A DNA stretch of 64,000 bases, taken from Favolaschia claudopus. Lineage: Eukaryota > Basidiomycota > Agaricomycetes > Agaricales > Mycenaceae. Shown here piece by piece: positions 1 through 10,749 of this stretch. Numbering within the stretch: the first letter of the stretch is position 1; the number at the start of each line of letters is the position of its first letter. Position numbers and translations under genes: made by a program. Where the stretch lies: the NCBI GenBank assembly GCA_037176885.1, contig JAWWNJ010000003.1:1674001-1738000 (forward strand), read 5' to 3'. A model generated the notes under the pieces. The model was given only the letters and a program-made list of their open reading frames with translations, ran no database searches and had not been told where the DNA came from.

Positions 1-1078
1 TACCTTATGTAGGAAACCAAGCCATTTGAGATGGAGTGAGCTCGCACACAGGGCCGCGAGGAGTCAACCGAAGGTCGGCGACGATCGGCACTGGCACCTG
101 GTTTTTGTAGGGCAGAAGAGCGGAATCCCATGGCGAAGCATGGGCTCACTGATAGTGTACTATAGTAATAGTAATATAAATATGTGCCGATGGATACAAA
201 GAACTCGAAGAGACAAGGGATTACTTACCTGATATCCTCTACCCCTATGGATGCATCCTCTGCTGCACTTGACTCTGCCGTCCGTTGATTTCGAGGCTGG
301 TTCCTGTTTTATTCGCCGATGATCGATGAACAGCAAAGCGCGACGCGAGACGGCGTTTACAATTGCCGTTTGCAGCTTGCTTCGATGTTCGTGTATATTG
401 TTCTCAGCCTCACGATAGACAGCGGTTCAGCCGGGCCGATCATCATGTGTATTAAAACTTCGCTCGGTATTCACTATCAGTATCGGGCACCTTCACCCTC
501 GACAGAACTTAATACTCATAACTCCACGCCGCAAGGTCCATGCAAAAACGGGGTCTGCTGCCATCAAAGTCAGAGAGAAATGACTGGAGAAAAGACCTGC
601 ACACCTTTGGAGAGTGGCGTACTTGAGCTGCGAAGAGCGGAGACGGTTGAGGAAGTTGAGGAGGTGCGATGAGGTGGGAGAAGGTGAGAGGAAGAATGCG
701 ATGTGGCAGGAAAGTGGTGCCATTTTATGTTGCCGAGGAGTGAAGGTGTGAGGTAATGCTTTGATGTGGGACTTAGAGAAATTTTCGAAAGAGCCAGGCC
801 AAACACGGGACAGTCGCCAGAGGCCAGACGAGGATGTCGGGGGAGCGTTGGTGGATGTTCCTAAAACATTTTGTGGATGTTGATGGGATGTTGGCCACCG
901 CACATCACAGGGACATCGCCGAGGCAAGCTCCTCGGAGAGCTGGGCCCGGATGTTCAGTCGACATCATCTCAAAATGGCGGTGTATATCAGTATCGAGCC
1001 CAAAATCCGCGGATATCAACCTCCACATCCGATCGATTTTTTTTCGGCTTTCGTGCGCGGAAATAAAATCTTGTGAGA
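1..1078. other. no recognisable gene
   Basis: The short open frames on both strands lack domain signatures, splice-compatible neighbours or coding-like composition. A purine-rich stretch on the plus strand around 590-790 explains the longest minus-strand frames there. I see no element ends except the fold-back that starts at 1079. Confidence 0.5.
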
Positions 1079-1595
1079 CAGCCGTTTTGGAAACAATATA
1101 CGGGTTTTGACTGGGTGGTGCTCGTTCGTTTGTGCTTACGTTTGTTGACGATTCTGTCATCGGCAAAGCCGGGAGCACCACTTTGGGGCGTTGCCGTACC
1201 ACATCCCTTGTTTTGGGCCCTGGCTCGCAAGTCATGGCCCTGTCGAGCTCTGGGCAAGTAGCAGCTGAGTCTTTCTGTTAACCCCCTGTTTTGTCCTGGT
1301 GTTCTTTGGGTGGCGGAAGCGATAATCAGATTCGGCTGAAGTGGAGCTGGTGACGGGAAGCAAAACAAAGGTAAGCACAAACGAATGAGCACCACTGTAC
1401 CGGTAGCAACATAACGCATAACGGAGAGCCATTTTTGCTTACAAATCGTCCCATATATGGTAATTTTGCACCGCTTTTGCACAGCAAATTACCATAAAAG
1501 GCTAGCAACGGCACGTAACGCACCTCAGAGCGTTGCCTCCATACAGATCGGTACAGCACTTGATCAAAACCCGTATATTGTTTCCAAAACGGCAG
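1079..1595. repeat. fold-back / MITE-like element, 517 bp
   Basis: The two ends are inverted repeats of about 31 bp. Both contain GCCGTTTTGGAAACAATA, read inward from 1079 on the plus strand and from 1595 on the minus strand. A second inverted pair lies inside (around 1115-1140 and 1365-1400, sharing CGTTTGTGCTTAC). The right end is followed by TA; the left flank is GA, so a TA duplication would be damaged. There is no coding content. Most likely a non-autonomous DNA element. Confidence 0.6.
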
Positions 1596-1706
1596 TATGA
1601 ATGAATTACGACCGCGTTGTATGAACACTGAATCAATGAGCAAACGGGTTCCAGTTCCCGATTCACCTTGAAAAGTCACGACAACTTAAAGCTCAGTATC
1701 ACCACA

Positions 1707-2801
1707 ATGATTACATCTGCGACCCTGGTGGCCGCTTTGGTCGGCGTTGATATCGTCACCGCATACAGCCTATGTAAATCTCTGTCGCGACCAAAACCCT
1801 CCCGGGGAAAGGCCGGACTTGGATGGGGCAATAATGGGGCACAGAATATGGATCAATTTTTGAGCGCCAAAGTTCCATGGTCGGTCAAGTTATGTACCTC
1901 AAACTCCCTTCCTTAATTCACCGTCCTTGTTTCAGGTATTATAATTGGAATTTCCAGGTATCCGATGATGCCTCAGGGCTGCCTGTTGAGTTTGTTCCCA
2001 TGTTGTGGGGCCAAGCACAAGCAGACGAATTTTCCGACACCATCGTGAGTACTCTACAGTCGACTAATGCTACTGCAATACTCGGCATGAACGAGTGAGG
2101 CGTCAATAAACAAGTATAGATTTACTCAGTCTAAAATTCTGTACACAGGCCTCAAGAGACCGGACAGTCCAACTTGACTCCAGAGCAGGCTTTAGAGCTC
2201 TGGAAGCAGCATTTGGAGCCGCTGAGAGCAGCTCACAATGTTCGCCTCGGCAGTCCAGCGCCATCAGGAGCCCCGGGTAGCTGGCAGTGGCTGACCGCGT
2301 TCCTTCAGCACTGTGGCGAGGAGTGTACTGTTGACTTTCTGGTGCTCCGTACGTTCCTTTCAGATGTATGATTATCAGTCAGTTCCTGAACAGTGCCAGA
2401 CTGGTATGGAACCAATGCCACAGCCTTCAAGGAATTTCTAGTTGACTATCATAGTCGCTTTAACATGAACATCTGGGTAACGGAATGGGCCTGTCAAAAC
2501 ATGGCAGGGCCGGGTGACCAGTGCAGCATGTCCGATGTTTTCAGGTTCATGCAGGAGACGCAGGCGTTCATGGACAATACGGATTGGATTGAGAGGTATG
2601 CCTGGTATGGGTCCAAAACACCTGATGCCATGCATGGCGTAAACCTGGTTGGATCTAGTTTTCTTTGGTGCCTGTCCTTTGCTCACGCGAGCTTAGAAAA
2701 ATGCTATGATGAACAGCAGTGGCATAATCAATGGGCTTGGAACGCAGTACATAGGGCTCAGTGCAGCACCGGCTCTGCCACCTGTATTCACCAATGATTG
2801 A
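1707..2801 (+). CDS. GH128 (Asl1-like) secreted glycoside hydrolase, probable beta-1,3-glucanase
   Basis: Five exons: 1707-1879, 1936-2094, 2149-2348, 2400-2638 and 2697-2801, joined by GT-AG introns of 51-58 nt with the frame kept at every junction. The product is 291 aa. The first 20 or so residues are hydrophobic (MITSATLVAALVG), consistent with a signal peptide. Family features in order are LGWGNNG, PMLWG, an AILGMNEP motif whose Glu is the usual general acid of this clan, LHWYG created by the third splice, and NIWVTEWAC whose Glu would be the nucleophile. The last splice restores the usual C-terminal NGLGTQYIG. The family cleaves beta-1,3-glucan, so a cell-wall role is expected. The reading frame extends upstream only through a non-ATG codon, so the ATG at 1707 is preferred. 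No disruption is visible and it looks functional. Confidence 0.88.
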
Positions 2802-2869
2802 AGGTAGTCGGGAGTCTGGGACTGGCAACCCCGGCAAAATGACGCCTCCGATTACAATGTTATTAGCGG

Positions 2870-3061
2870 GTTTGTGCGAAGCGACCCGGGTCGCTTTGGG
2901 ACCGCTCAGATCTCGACAACGAGCAGTCTCAGGTGTGAAGTCCCAGCGACCTGGGAGTGCCCCAGGGCAACACTCTTCTAGGTCGCTTAGAGCTCACACC
3001 TGGTATCTTTTGTTGCGGAGATCTGAGCGGTCAAAAAGCGACCTGGGTCGCACGCACAAAC
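2870..3061. repeat. near-perfect fold-back element, 192 bp
   Basis: The left end starts GTTTGTGCGAAGCGACC and the right end, read on the minus strand, starts GTTTGTGCGTGCGACC. Complementarity continues through GACCGCTCAGATCTC and CAGGTGTGA for about 80 bp per arm, leaving a small loop. No coding content and no clear target-site duplication. It lies just downstream of the glucanase gene and could fold into a long hairpin if transcribed into its 3' UTR. Confidence 0.7.
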
Positions 3062-4021
3062 TCTCTATTCCTTTGGACTGGAAACCTTTGCGTAGACACT
3101 CTACATACAGTTCATCTGAAGCACTATTTACGGCTTATGAATTATGTCTGTGGAGAGCCGGCGGAATTCAAGTTTTCAAGTTGCGAAAAGAGAAGAGAAA
3201 GGGGGAGAAAGGGGAGAGACTCACTATGTACCTAGGACTGTGTTTCCAAGATAGCGCCCTCCAGCAATTGCAATCTTGAATCTTGATTTATGCCGTGATG
3301 AGGCAGATCAGAGGTATTCAAAATAATAAGTTAAGTACATATATATTGAGTGCCAATTGAGCTAAAACCAGCAAGAGTACGGTCGGCGGGAAGGTGATTT
3401 CTGTCATCGGACCTTCGGAGACTCGGCCGAGTGGCTGTACCAGCTCACCTCGCACACAAAAGCGAGCGCCAATTTGCCATGGGCGAGGCAAGGCAACGTC
3501 TAGTTGATCGATAATGAATGATGACTGCGGGCCGCACTGGTTTCAAACTTCGCTAGCTATCCGTGACCTCACATTTAGAGTACTCTAGTGCCGGGTATGG
3601 AAAGCCGATGTATACTGGTTACATCAGGCTCCCCCACCGATCCGGGTGAAGCATGTCTCATCTGGCATACAGTGCCGGACAAGAGGTGTTCATTCTTAAA
3701 ATTTTCCATACAACGTCGGAAAAGTGACTTAAGAGCCTTTTCCCTCCCTGGCTACGTAATGCTGATGTAAGCTTCCTCAATACGGTAATTTATTGACAGT
3801 TTTCTCACGATCTGAGGATACTTTCGCTCGAAAGTGCCTGGTTTGGGAATAATTTGCCACCAAAAACCCGTCGTAAAATGATCCCTTGGTTTGTTGTGCC
3901 TTTCTGGCAGAAAATTTCATCCATCTGGCTGGGGTCGGGGAACTCGGCAGATGGTTAGTATTATGTAATCTATTACATTTTTTCGCTCTTTTTTTCTTGA
4001 CCCTCCCAAACGTGTTTTTGA
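3062..4021. other. no recognisable gene
   Basis: No open frame with recognisable features. At 3664-3676 there is TACAGTGCCGGAC, which resembles the terminus of the TA-flanked element family seen at 6332 and 33309, so an element relic may begin here. Confidence 0.4.
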
Positions 4022-4030
4022 GGCATTCCG

Positions 4031-4563
4031 TAGTCTGTATTTGTTGGCGCCTGTCAACCAGGACCTCGGTTTTGTCACGGTTGTAACGGCACGTGCAGAC
4101 TTTCCCACACGGTTCGAATCTGGTTCAACTGCTCGCGGTTGCTCATAGCACTCTCGTAGACCGCTCTAAATGTTCCAAAGTCTCAACCCAGGTTTATCTC
4201 TAGCTGTACATGGGTTTTTCTTCCCCGAAACCATCATAGGAACCAAGCTGCGTTAAAACACTGTAAACCGACAGCCGAGGCAAGAGAGTGAGTTCAAAGA
4301 TATTTGTTTCATGCCAAAAACTATCAAGGAATGTCCTGCAGTGCTGAGAGACTAGGTAGAGTGTCATTAGAAGGCAAAATAATAGGCAAGAACAAGGAAA
4401 ACCGCTCACTCGACGCATTCGAACCGTGTGGGAAAATTGGCACGTGCCATCAAATTGTCACAAAATCCGAGGTCCTTGGTGACAGGTGCCAACAAAATCA
4501 GACTCTATATAAAAAGATATATCGACTATCATATATCTCATAGAGTCTGACTGCGGGAGACTA
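4031..4563. mobile_element. non-autonomous Mutator-like element (9-bp TSD), 533 bp
   Basis: The element starts TAGTCT and ends AGACTA. It is flanked by an exact 9-bp direct repeat GGCATTCCG (4022-4030 and 4564-4572). Inverted arms of about 85 bp follow (about 4039-4123 and 4413-4499), sharing the Mutator-like trait of long terminal inverted repeats. A separate palindrome at about 4499-4550 (CAGACTCTAT ... ATAGAGTCTG) sits beside the right end. No transposase is encoded. A 9-bp duplication with long TIRs fits the MULE superfamily; this is inferred from structure only. Confidence 0.68.
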
Positions 4564-4596
4564 GGCATTCCGCAACTTTGTCCAAAAAGTGAAATA

Positions 4597-4762
4597 CAGT
4601 CGAAGCTGTCATAACCCATAGCTCTCCTAACCCATAATCTGCTTTAACCCATACATATTTGAAGGATTTTTACTGACTTTTGGCTGGGATAACCCATAAC
4701 TTCGTTATACCCCATACCTTTGGGGCTCCACCGAGACCTATGGGTTACGACAGCTTCGACTG
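4597..4762. mobile_element. TA-flanked MITE, CAGTCGAAGCTGTC termini, 166 bp
   Basis: Both ends read CAGTCGAAGCTGTC inward, followed by near-complementary AACCCATAG, and TA lies immediately outside each end (4595-4596 and 4763-4764). TA target sites with CAG-starting termini are typical of the Tc1/mariner-pogo group. No coding capacity. Confidence 0.72.
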
Positions 4763-5067
4763 TAAGAGGTCCGGGACCCACCCTCCCTCCCAAGGCTGTG
4801 TCTCGGCTTTTGCCGGTGAACACCCCTTGGTGCCGGACACCCAAAGTCGACAATGTTGATTGCCGCCGAACGGGAATTTTGGGGATACAGTCGTCACTGT
4901 CATAACCCATAGCCCTCGGGATACACCTCAGGGTATGGGTTATCACAGTGTATGGCTTTCAAAGGGGATCAGAGGCAGTGTTAGGTCACGTTTTCCCTGA
5001 AATATTACTATATATGGGGCGTGGGAAGACTTACCTCATCCATGATCGTGCATGACCAAGTGCATGA

Positions 5068-5424
5068 CAGCTATCTACAAAACACTGGAGCGCTCCGAAA
5101 AAAAGTTCACACAACGGTTTTGACAGCTCCTGCCTAATTCGGCCAGCCCGCTCCACTCTCTCCAACGACACTCGCCCTTTCGTCACTGCTCCTGGAACGT
5201 CTCTCTCGCCTACCATGCCCTACAATACCTTCCGCTACATCCCTCCTGCACACAAGCGGCTCCTGATTACCATGGCCGCCTAGGCTGCAACACGAGGTCG
5301 CCCCGCCCTGACGCGCCAGCCGTCGACGCAATGGATCCGGCAGTGCCTACCTCATATGGTAATTGACGTCATCGCATCAATGGGAACTTTTTTTCGGAGC
5401 GCTCCAGTGTTTTGTAGATAGCTG
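5068..5424. repeat. nested fold-back unit inside the 834-bp element
   Basis: Arms of about 40 bp are virtually perfect inverted repeats: CAGCTATCTACAAAACAC at the left, its complement ending at 5424, continuing through GGAGCGCTCCG. The unit encloses a short stretch of transposase-like coding sequence at 5215, so it is probably an internally deleted derivative of a transposase-bearing element. Confidence 0.6.
5215..5283 (+). pseudogene. remnant of the first residues of a Tc1-like transposase
   Basis: A 22-codon frame from an ATG at 5215 reads MPYNTFRYIPPAHKRLL and stops at 5281. The same N-terminus occurs at 37418 (MSQNTYRYIPPAQKRLV), which strengthens the reading as a real protein start. The YRYIP..KR opening is one I associate with fungal Tc1/IS630-type transposases whose next segment is a helix-turn-helix. 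Here it is cut off after the first helix. Confidence 0.45.
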
Positions 5425-5723
5425 GAACAGTGGTAAAATGGCCCATCAACTCGGATTTGGCGTAAATATGGGTGATTTCGGTGCATCTTACAACTTTGCA
5501 GGTAAAATCAAGGTAAAATCACCCCAAACCATGCCGGTTGAAGGGCCCGATATAGAAATTTCATGGGTTATGACCTGCGCAGAAGGTATGGATTATGGGG
5601 TATGAGAGAGTTATGGGTTATGGCCTCCATTTCACTGCAAACCAACTTGGTGGGGCCAAAAAAGTATGGGTTACAGCAGAGTATGGGTTATCAGAGGTAT
5701 GAGTTATGACAGTGACGACTGTA

Positions 5724-6271
5724 ATTCTGACTTCAGAATCGGATTCGCCGACCCCGGAAAAGCTCAAAAAACCACCTCCGAAGTTTTTCCCACGACATTT
5801 TGGCTGTGGCCAAATTTTTGGGGTCAAAAATCGAAACTCTGTGTACCTCTAGCGCAAAATTTTTGATCTCTGAGTAGTGCCGGAGAGAGTATGACGGCCG
5901 GGACTGCAATCTAGGCGGAAATCCGTGCAAACTTTCAAAATCAACTCACGGCAGCGGAACGGCACGGTGGGCGGCACGTGTTCGGTGACGGAATTGATCA
6001 ACATGATGTAAAATGTCCAAATACGGTGATGTTTCCCAGGGAATTTGTGTCAAAACGGCTCGTGAAATTATTTTTATTTCATCAGAAACAGAACCAGCTC
6101 GATTAACGGAGGCGATTGCGCTATGTTTCGTAATTTTCCCATCAAATTTGGGTGTTCGGTCAAATTTTTGGGGTGAATGTTTTTTATTTTGAGTTTGGGG
6201 GAAATCGGCTCGTACAAAACCATTCTTTGGGTCCATAACTTCATGTTTACACAAAGAACTAGTCGCCTGGG
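5724..6271. other. no recognisable gene
   Basis: AT-leaning sequence with several CAAATTTTTGGGG-like short repeats (around 5812 and 6160). Open frames are short and unrecognised. It may be the interior of the element whose right end is at 6332. Confidence 0.4.
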
Positions 6272-6332
6272 CATGTGTAACACCTTCCATAAATGGAAGA
6301 TCAAAGTTGTCGACTTTGCGTGTCCGGCACTG
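6272..6332. repeat. terminus of a TA-flanked element (CAGTGCCGGACA family)
   Basis: Read on the minus strand from 6332 the sequence begins CAGTGCCGGACACGC and TA follows immediately outside (6333-6334). The stretch is repeated with few changes at 33253-33309, also ending at TA. The matching left end is not certain; TAGTGCCGGA near 5874 is a weak candidate. Confidence 0.5.
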
Positions 6333-6479
6333 TAGCAATCCAGCCGTTAAAGTGCTATCGTGTTGTCGGTTTCCGTAACATAAACATGTTGGGTATGTGG
6401 ACAATGGTCCACATAGGAGGGGAAGCTTGCTTCAGTCCGTATACGCAATTTACTGAATTACATACTACTGTACATAATA

Positions 6480-6928
6480 GAGAGTTTGCGGTGAGCCGCC
6501 AGAAGCCACCTGGTGGCTCCGACGGCATGCGGATTGGAGCGGCTACGTCATGTGGCGGATCGTTCAGCGGCTCATCGCGCGCGGTCCTTAGCACAATTTT
6601 GAGGTTGGGTACCTTGCATACTTGACTATACCTTCAGCCAATGAGAGTTCGTTGTCCAAACGTGCATAATTGTTTTGAATTGAAGCAATTTCCAGCGTCA
6701 ACCGAAGTCTTCGGCTCGAATGTGCGATAGCGTCAGATTTTCAGATCCAATTTTCTTCGTGTGTGTATGGTTCAATATATAGATGACTAAGTACTAAAAA
6801 TACACTCGCAAAACCAAATTTGAACCAGTCTTACCAGCCGCCAAACGAGCCGCCAGACAGCATAGCCGCTCCAATCCGCATGCCATTAGAGCCGCCAGGT
6901 GGCTTCTGGCGGCTCACCGCAAACTCTC
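6480..6928. mobile_element. MITE, GAG..TTTGCGG family, 449 bp
   Basis: Both ends read GAGAGTTTGCGGTGAGCC inward with at least 34 bp of perfect inverted repeat, and TA flanks both sides (6478-6479 and 6929-6930). A further inverted pair (GGCATGCGGATTGGAGC type) lies inside. No coding sequence. It is the longest of four clear family members in the window. Confidence 0.75.
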
Positions 6929-7041
6929 TAATACAGAGTAAGTACACTCGCCGGTCTATTCTGAGTACTGAGCCTCAGTACTCATCCAACTGTTGAAAAG
7001 GCTCAAGAAATTGAAATTCATTGAGAATATCCCGTATATTA

Positions 7042-7226
7042 GAGGCTTTGCGGTAGCCACTGGCGGCTAATTTTTCTCACGACCCACTGAGCACCTGGTC
7101 TCAAGTAAGCCACCCTGAGCAGCTGTTATGAAGGGGATCTCAAGGTGGCTAACTTGGCCCAGTAGCATCCGTAGTCGTTGTGTAGCACGAGCCGCCAGTT
7201 CGTGTGGCGGCTTACCGCAAACGCTC
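7042..7226. mobile_element. MITE, GAG..TTTGCGG family, 185 bp
   Basis: The ends are GAGGCTTTGCGGTAGCC and an inverted, slightly diverged copy, with TA at 7040-7041 and 7227-7228. It is nearly the same sequence and exactly the same length as the copy at 36678-36862; I count about eight differences. It lies just past the distal end of the helicase relic. Confidence 0.78.
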
Positions 7227-7419
7227 TATTGATTCCATAAGTATTGAGTTTGACACCCAAAGCCTATCTCCGCTCCAAATCAACTCTGAGCATCTGACGC
7301 ACTGTGGTTTCATTTGGCTTCTGCAATCTTTGCAACCGGAAAGGGAACGAAATGCTATTCCATTCAATGTTTTCACTCTTGAAATTGCAATTTGCAAATT
7401 GACAACCCAGGAGCAAAAA

Positions 7420-8665
7420 CTGCTTGGGTGAGAGTCAGACCTTGCCTTTTGTGCATCGTGATAGCCCATGCCTATGTTAGGGGAAGTTGTGATCGTGATA
7501 ATGGTACTCCGTTAGATTCCCATTCTGCTGTCCCAGGAACAATCGGAATCCAATCTGGTTGTACACCTTCCCAACCCTGAGTTGTCCTAAATTACTGGAT
7601 TAGAATACCTAACAGCCGTGATTCATATAGAGTACATACCTGTGTATTCAGGACACTGTACAAATACTACAGCTGGTAAATCTTTTTTTTTGGATCGCTG
7701 CCTGGCAGATACCAGATTTTTTGACAATGCCTTGAGTTCCATTAACCAGTCCTTTGGATGTCCACATGTTTCGAGTAATCAGGATGTGAGCTCCCTCAGC
7801 GAGATAAATTTCAGCCTCCAATCCCTCGGCATCTTCAGCAGATGCCTTTCTAGATTTTGCTCCATTCTGCTCCATTGCTACGGTCTGATACGGTGGTGTT
7901 TGGCTCTACAGTATACAACAGGCTTATTGAGGGCAGCAAGTTGAGCTTTGTTCACCATATTAACTGCTTCCTTGGTTGGAAGTAAATGCAATACTTCGCG
8001 AAATTCATCTTGCTCTGCAGAAGACAGATTGTGCCGAAAGCGAGTGGAGTACATTAGAGACTTTGCGGAAGCCACCGGTGGCTATTTGTGGCTCTTCGTG
8101 TGCAATAGTTCTTTGAGCCTCCCGCTAGAGTTAGCCACCCTAGCATCCCGTGAATAGGTAGTTCAAATAGTGGCTAATCTACCCAGAGGCTGTCATCCGG
8201 TCCCGAGAAAAATTAGCCACCGATAGCCACTGGTGGCTACCGCAAAGTCTCTATTGTATGATCTGCTGCAGTTGTTTCATAAGTTTGCAGCCGCATGAGT
8301 GCATCTCTGAATGCAATTTGCTCTGGTGTATCTCCTTGCTGGCGAAAGATTTCAGTCAAAGTCAGAGATTGGTCGAAACTCTCATAGGCCTTGCGACCTC
8401 CTGTTGCAAGTTGTCCCCGTGGTCCTGGGTTCCATGGTAGAGAAGAGGGCACTATCACGAACTGGAGGGAGCTGTAGAAAGTCTCCAATTGTGGCCATTG
8501 CTCCAAGTGTCTCGTGTGACATTGCTGGATATATCTGGCGAAGACGTCGGTCAAACTTCCCAAACTGAGTTCTGCCTATCATTGACTTTTCGTCCATGAC
8601 AACAACTCTCGCTGGTTTCCATCTGCTCTGCATTCGCTGGAGAGAAGTTGGAGCTAGCTGCTAGA
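7420..8665 (-). pseudogene. PIF1-like DNA helicase relic (possibly Helitron-derived)
   Basis: Read from 8665 downwards the minus strand keeps PIF1-type motifs in order: a Walker B region (VVVMDEKSMIGRTQFG), FLQLPPV, LTEIFRQQGD, then after an insertion HLLPTKEAVNMVN, YLAEGAHILITRNMW..GLVNGTQG, and finally a helicase motif VI-like AWAIT.HK.QGLTL near 7460. The Walker A part is absent. The pieces lie in different frames, a stop interrupts the last segment, and a MITE (8057-8251) splits the middle. PIF1-like helicases of this form are common in fungi as Helitron or dispersed helicase genes; no Rep domain is visible, so the Helitron link is inference. Confidence 0.72.
8057..8251. mobile_element. 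MITE, GAG..TTTGCGG family, 195 bp, inside the helicase relic
   Basis: The ends are GAGACTTTGCGG and its inverted copy, with TA at 8055-8056 and 8252-8253. Removing the element and one TA rejoins helicase-like sequence on the two sides (ADHT before, TRFRHNLSSAEQDEFRE after), which supports the boundaries. Confidence 0.76.
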
Positions 8666-9147
8666 GGAACAAAGTTTGGATCCTTTGCAGAGGAAGAATG
8701 ACGAAAAGGGCGTGAGTGGGACTCGGGAAAAGCTCGGAAAAAGCCCTACAGTGGGACTCGGAAGCTCGGATGAGGAGGTTTGAGCTTCACCCAGTCAAAA
8801 GTCCACGGGATTAAGTGAGATGAAATGAGATAAAATGCGAAATCTTCAAACTATCTCATCCATGCTCAAACCATCTGGAAAAGTGGCAGACTTTTTGAAA
8901 TGGTTCGAGTTCCATGGTGATAGTTTGAGCATTTTCACAAACCATCTCGATTCGTCACACAAACTAGTGAGAGGCATTGCGGCATTCAGGATATACACTG
9001 GAATACTCTGAGATGGTTTATATCTTGAAATCAAATGAATTAATCGTATTTAATTAATATACACCTCGTCGATACAGGCACGATAGAGCCACTAATATCT
9101 AATCCGTACGCCGTACCCATACTCCCACCGTTCCCCACCTCCACCCC
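8666..9147. other. no recognisable gene
   Basis: Contains imperfect repeats of CAAACCATCT / CAAACTATCTC and AGTTTGAGCAT in both orientations around 8850-8970, suggesting a small fold-back relic. No coding evidence. Confidence 0.35.
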
Positions 9148-9732
9148 CATCAGCAATCCCTGGTTTTTGCCGTAGAAGCCGGTAGTGGCTGTAGATCCAG
9201 GCCGAGTTACGTAGCCGTGTGTAGATCCGCGGCTTCTGTGTACCTCTCTGTAGAAGTCAGTAGAAATGGAGCGGTCGTGTAGTTCTCCGTAGCAGTCGCC
9301 GGAATATGTAGCGCTCTATAGAATGCTGGCGGCTTCATGGCTCGGTTCTTCCGTGACCGATACTTTAGCGGCATCTAATAGTGGCAAAAGTGGCAAGGAC
9401 CTGCTTATACCGAAGTCCAAGTCTCACTGTGAAGTTTGAAATTGAAGGTGAGTGTATTTTTTCAAGGTCATCTCATTCGACGAGTCTTCAAAAGCACGTT
9501 CGTTCCTGCTCAATTCAACTCGGTGATGCTTTTGAGCCATTTAATCGTAGGTTGTATCCGTCTCCTTCATTTGTTTTGTTGCGTTTAACAAACACAAACT
9601 TAAACTCAGACTCAACTCAGACTTTCCAGTTTTCACAGTACAAAACATTGGTTTATTTCAAGATAACTGCAAAACAAAGGCGCGTGTATCCGATGTACTT
9701 ACCTCGTTCCGCAGCCTGACTTCATCTTGCAG

Positions 9733-9924
9733 TTCCGGGGTCGCGTTCAGACGGATCCAGGCGCAGCCGGCAAGACATTTGCGTCTGATTTGTTGTCAGA
9801 GTAAGTATTCATTCTCATCGCTTCGAGCAACAAAGAACTGACCTTTCGCAGTTCCGCCTATGTGGTCAAACGAGTCGCGGAGACGTTCGGCGCCGGTGGC
9901 GCGGTCACTGCCAGACTGATTTAA
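9733..9924 (+). pseudogene. two captured exons of an unrecognised gene
   Basis: After a TTGCAG acceptor, 9733-9800 reads FRGRVQTDPGAAGKTFAS and ends at GTAAGT; the intron runs 9801-9851 to a TTCGCAG. The second exon, 9852-9924, continues in frame as SAYVVKRVAETFGAGG and stops with TAA at 9922. The splice join is exact (47 codons). The YVVKR core resembles the YVAKR core of the alpha-kinase-like piece near 51780, but homology is not shown. A possible earlier exon ends at a GTGAGT near 9449. Confidence 0.4.
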
Positions 9925-10749
9925 TGACGTCGGGATGCGGAGTGGCAGGGGGGTTCGGGCGGCGGCGCAGGTGAGGGGAGGCGGAGAGTGTAGTATTGTT
10001 AGTAGAGCGCGAAAAGACAAAGGAAGGGCGGCACGCACGTATGCACTTCTCTGTAAATGGGGGTAGGCGTCGGCGTCAGCGGCGAAACGAGGGCGGCAGC
10101 GGCGGGGCGAAGGGTAGGTCGTCGGCTCGAGTCGGCGAGGGGTGCAGAGATACGGCGTGATGTTGCGGAGGGGGTGTGATGTTGTGGAAAGGAGGGGAGT
10201 GTGTGGAGGTGACAGGTATCCGCTAAAAGATGTTGTCAAGCGGAGAGAATAAAGACGTGGGCAGAGACGCACTTTCGTCGTCGACGAGGCCGGTAATGAC
10301 GTGTCTCGGCGAGTGGAAGTGGTGGTTGGAAGGTGAGAATGATGCGTGGCGGCGGAGTCTCGAGCGAAACGGCGGATTGAGGCGTGTGGGAGTGAAGGCG
10401 GGGGAAACAGAAACAGGCGAATGGGAAGGAGCGTCGGCGGGTGAGGGTGTCGGTGTGGGAGATTGTCTTGGGGGTCTTGGGGATGGTTTATTCGGCGCGC
10501 ATGGAAAGGAGGGCGAGAGGGAGAGTCGAGGTGGTGGTGACGCCAAGCACTTGACGCAAGCGGCGTCGAGTGAGTTAGGGGAGGGCTTTGAGTTCGTGTT
10601 GAGGCGGTGTTGACGTGGAGGAAGGAGGAGGAGAGCGCGGGTGGAGGGGAGGACTTGAGGGGCGAGGCGAGAGTAGGTGCGAATCTCGATCCCAGTGACG
10701 GTCGAGTGAGAGACTTGAAGAAAATTTGTCGAAGTCCGTAAATCAGTGA

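Larger units (their letters stand above)
4888..5721. mobile_element. TA-flanked element, CAGTCGTCACTGTC termini, 834 bp
   Basis: The ends are an inverted repeat that begins CAGTCGTCACTGTCATAA, flanked by TA at 4886-4887 and 5722-5723. Repeated TATGGGTTA-type motifs fill both subterminal regions. The termini resemble the neighbouring 166-bp MITE but differ after CAGTCG, so the two are related families. It carries an internal fold-back (5068-5424). It is not autonomous. Confidence 0.68.

Noticed and set aside
1668..1706. upstream extension of the glucanase start
   Set aside because: The extension starts at a TTG codon. The ATG at 1707 directly precedes a signal-peptide-like segment.
4090..4125. 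tRNA B-box-like GGTTCGAATC
   Set aside because: It belongs to the inverted arm of the 533-bp element (its complement is at about 4410-4430) and has no A box at a suitable distance.
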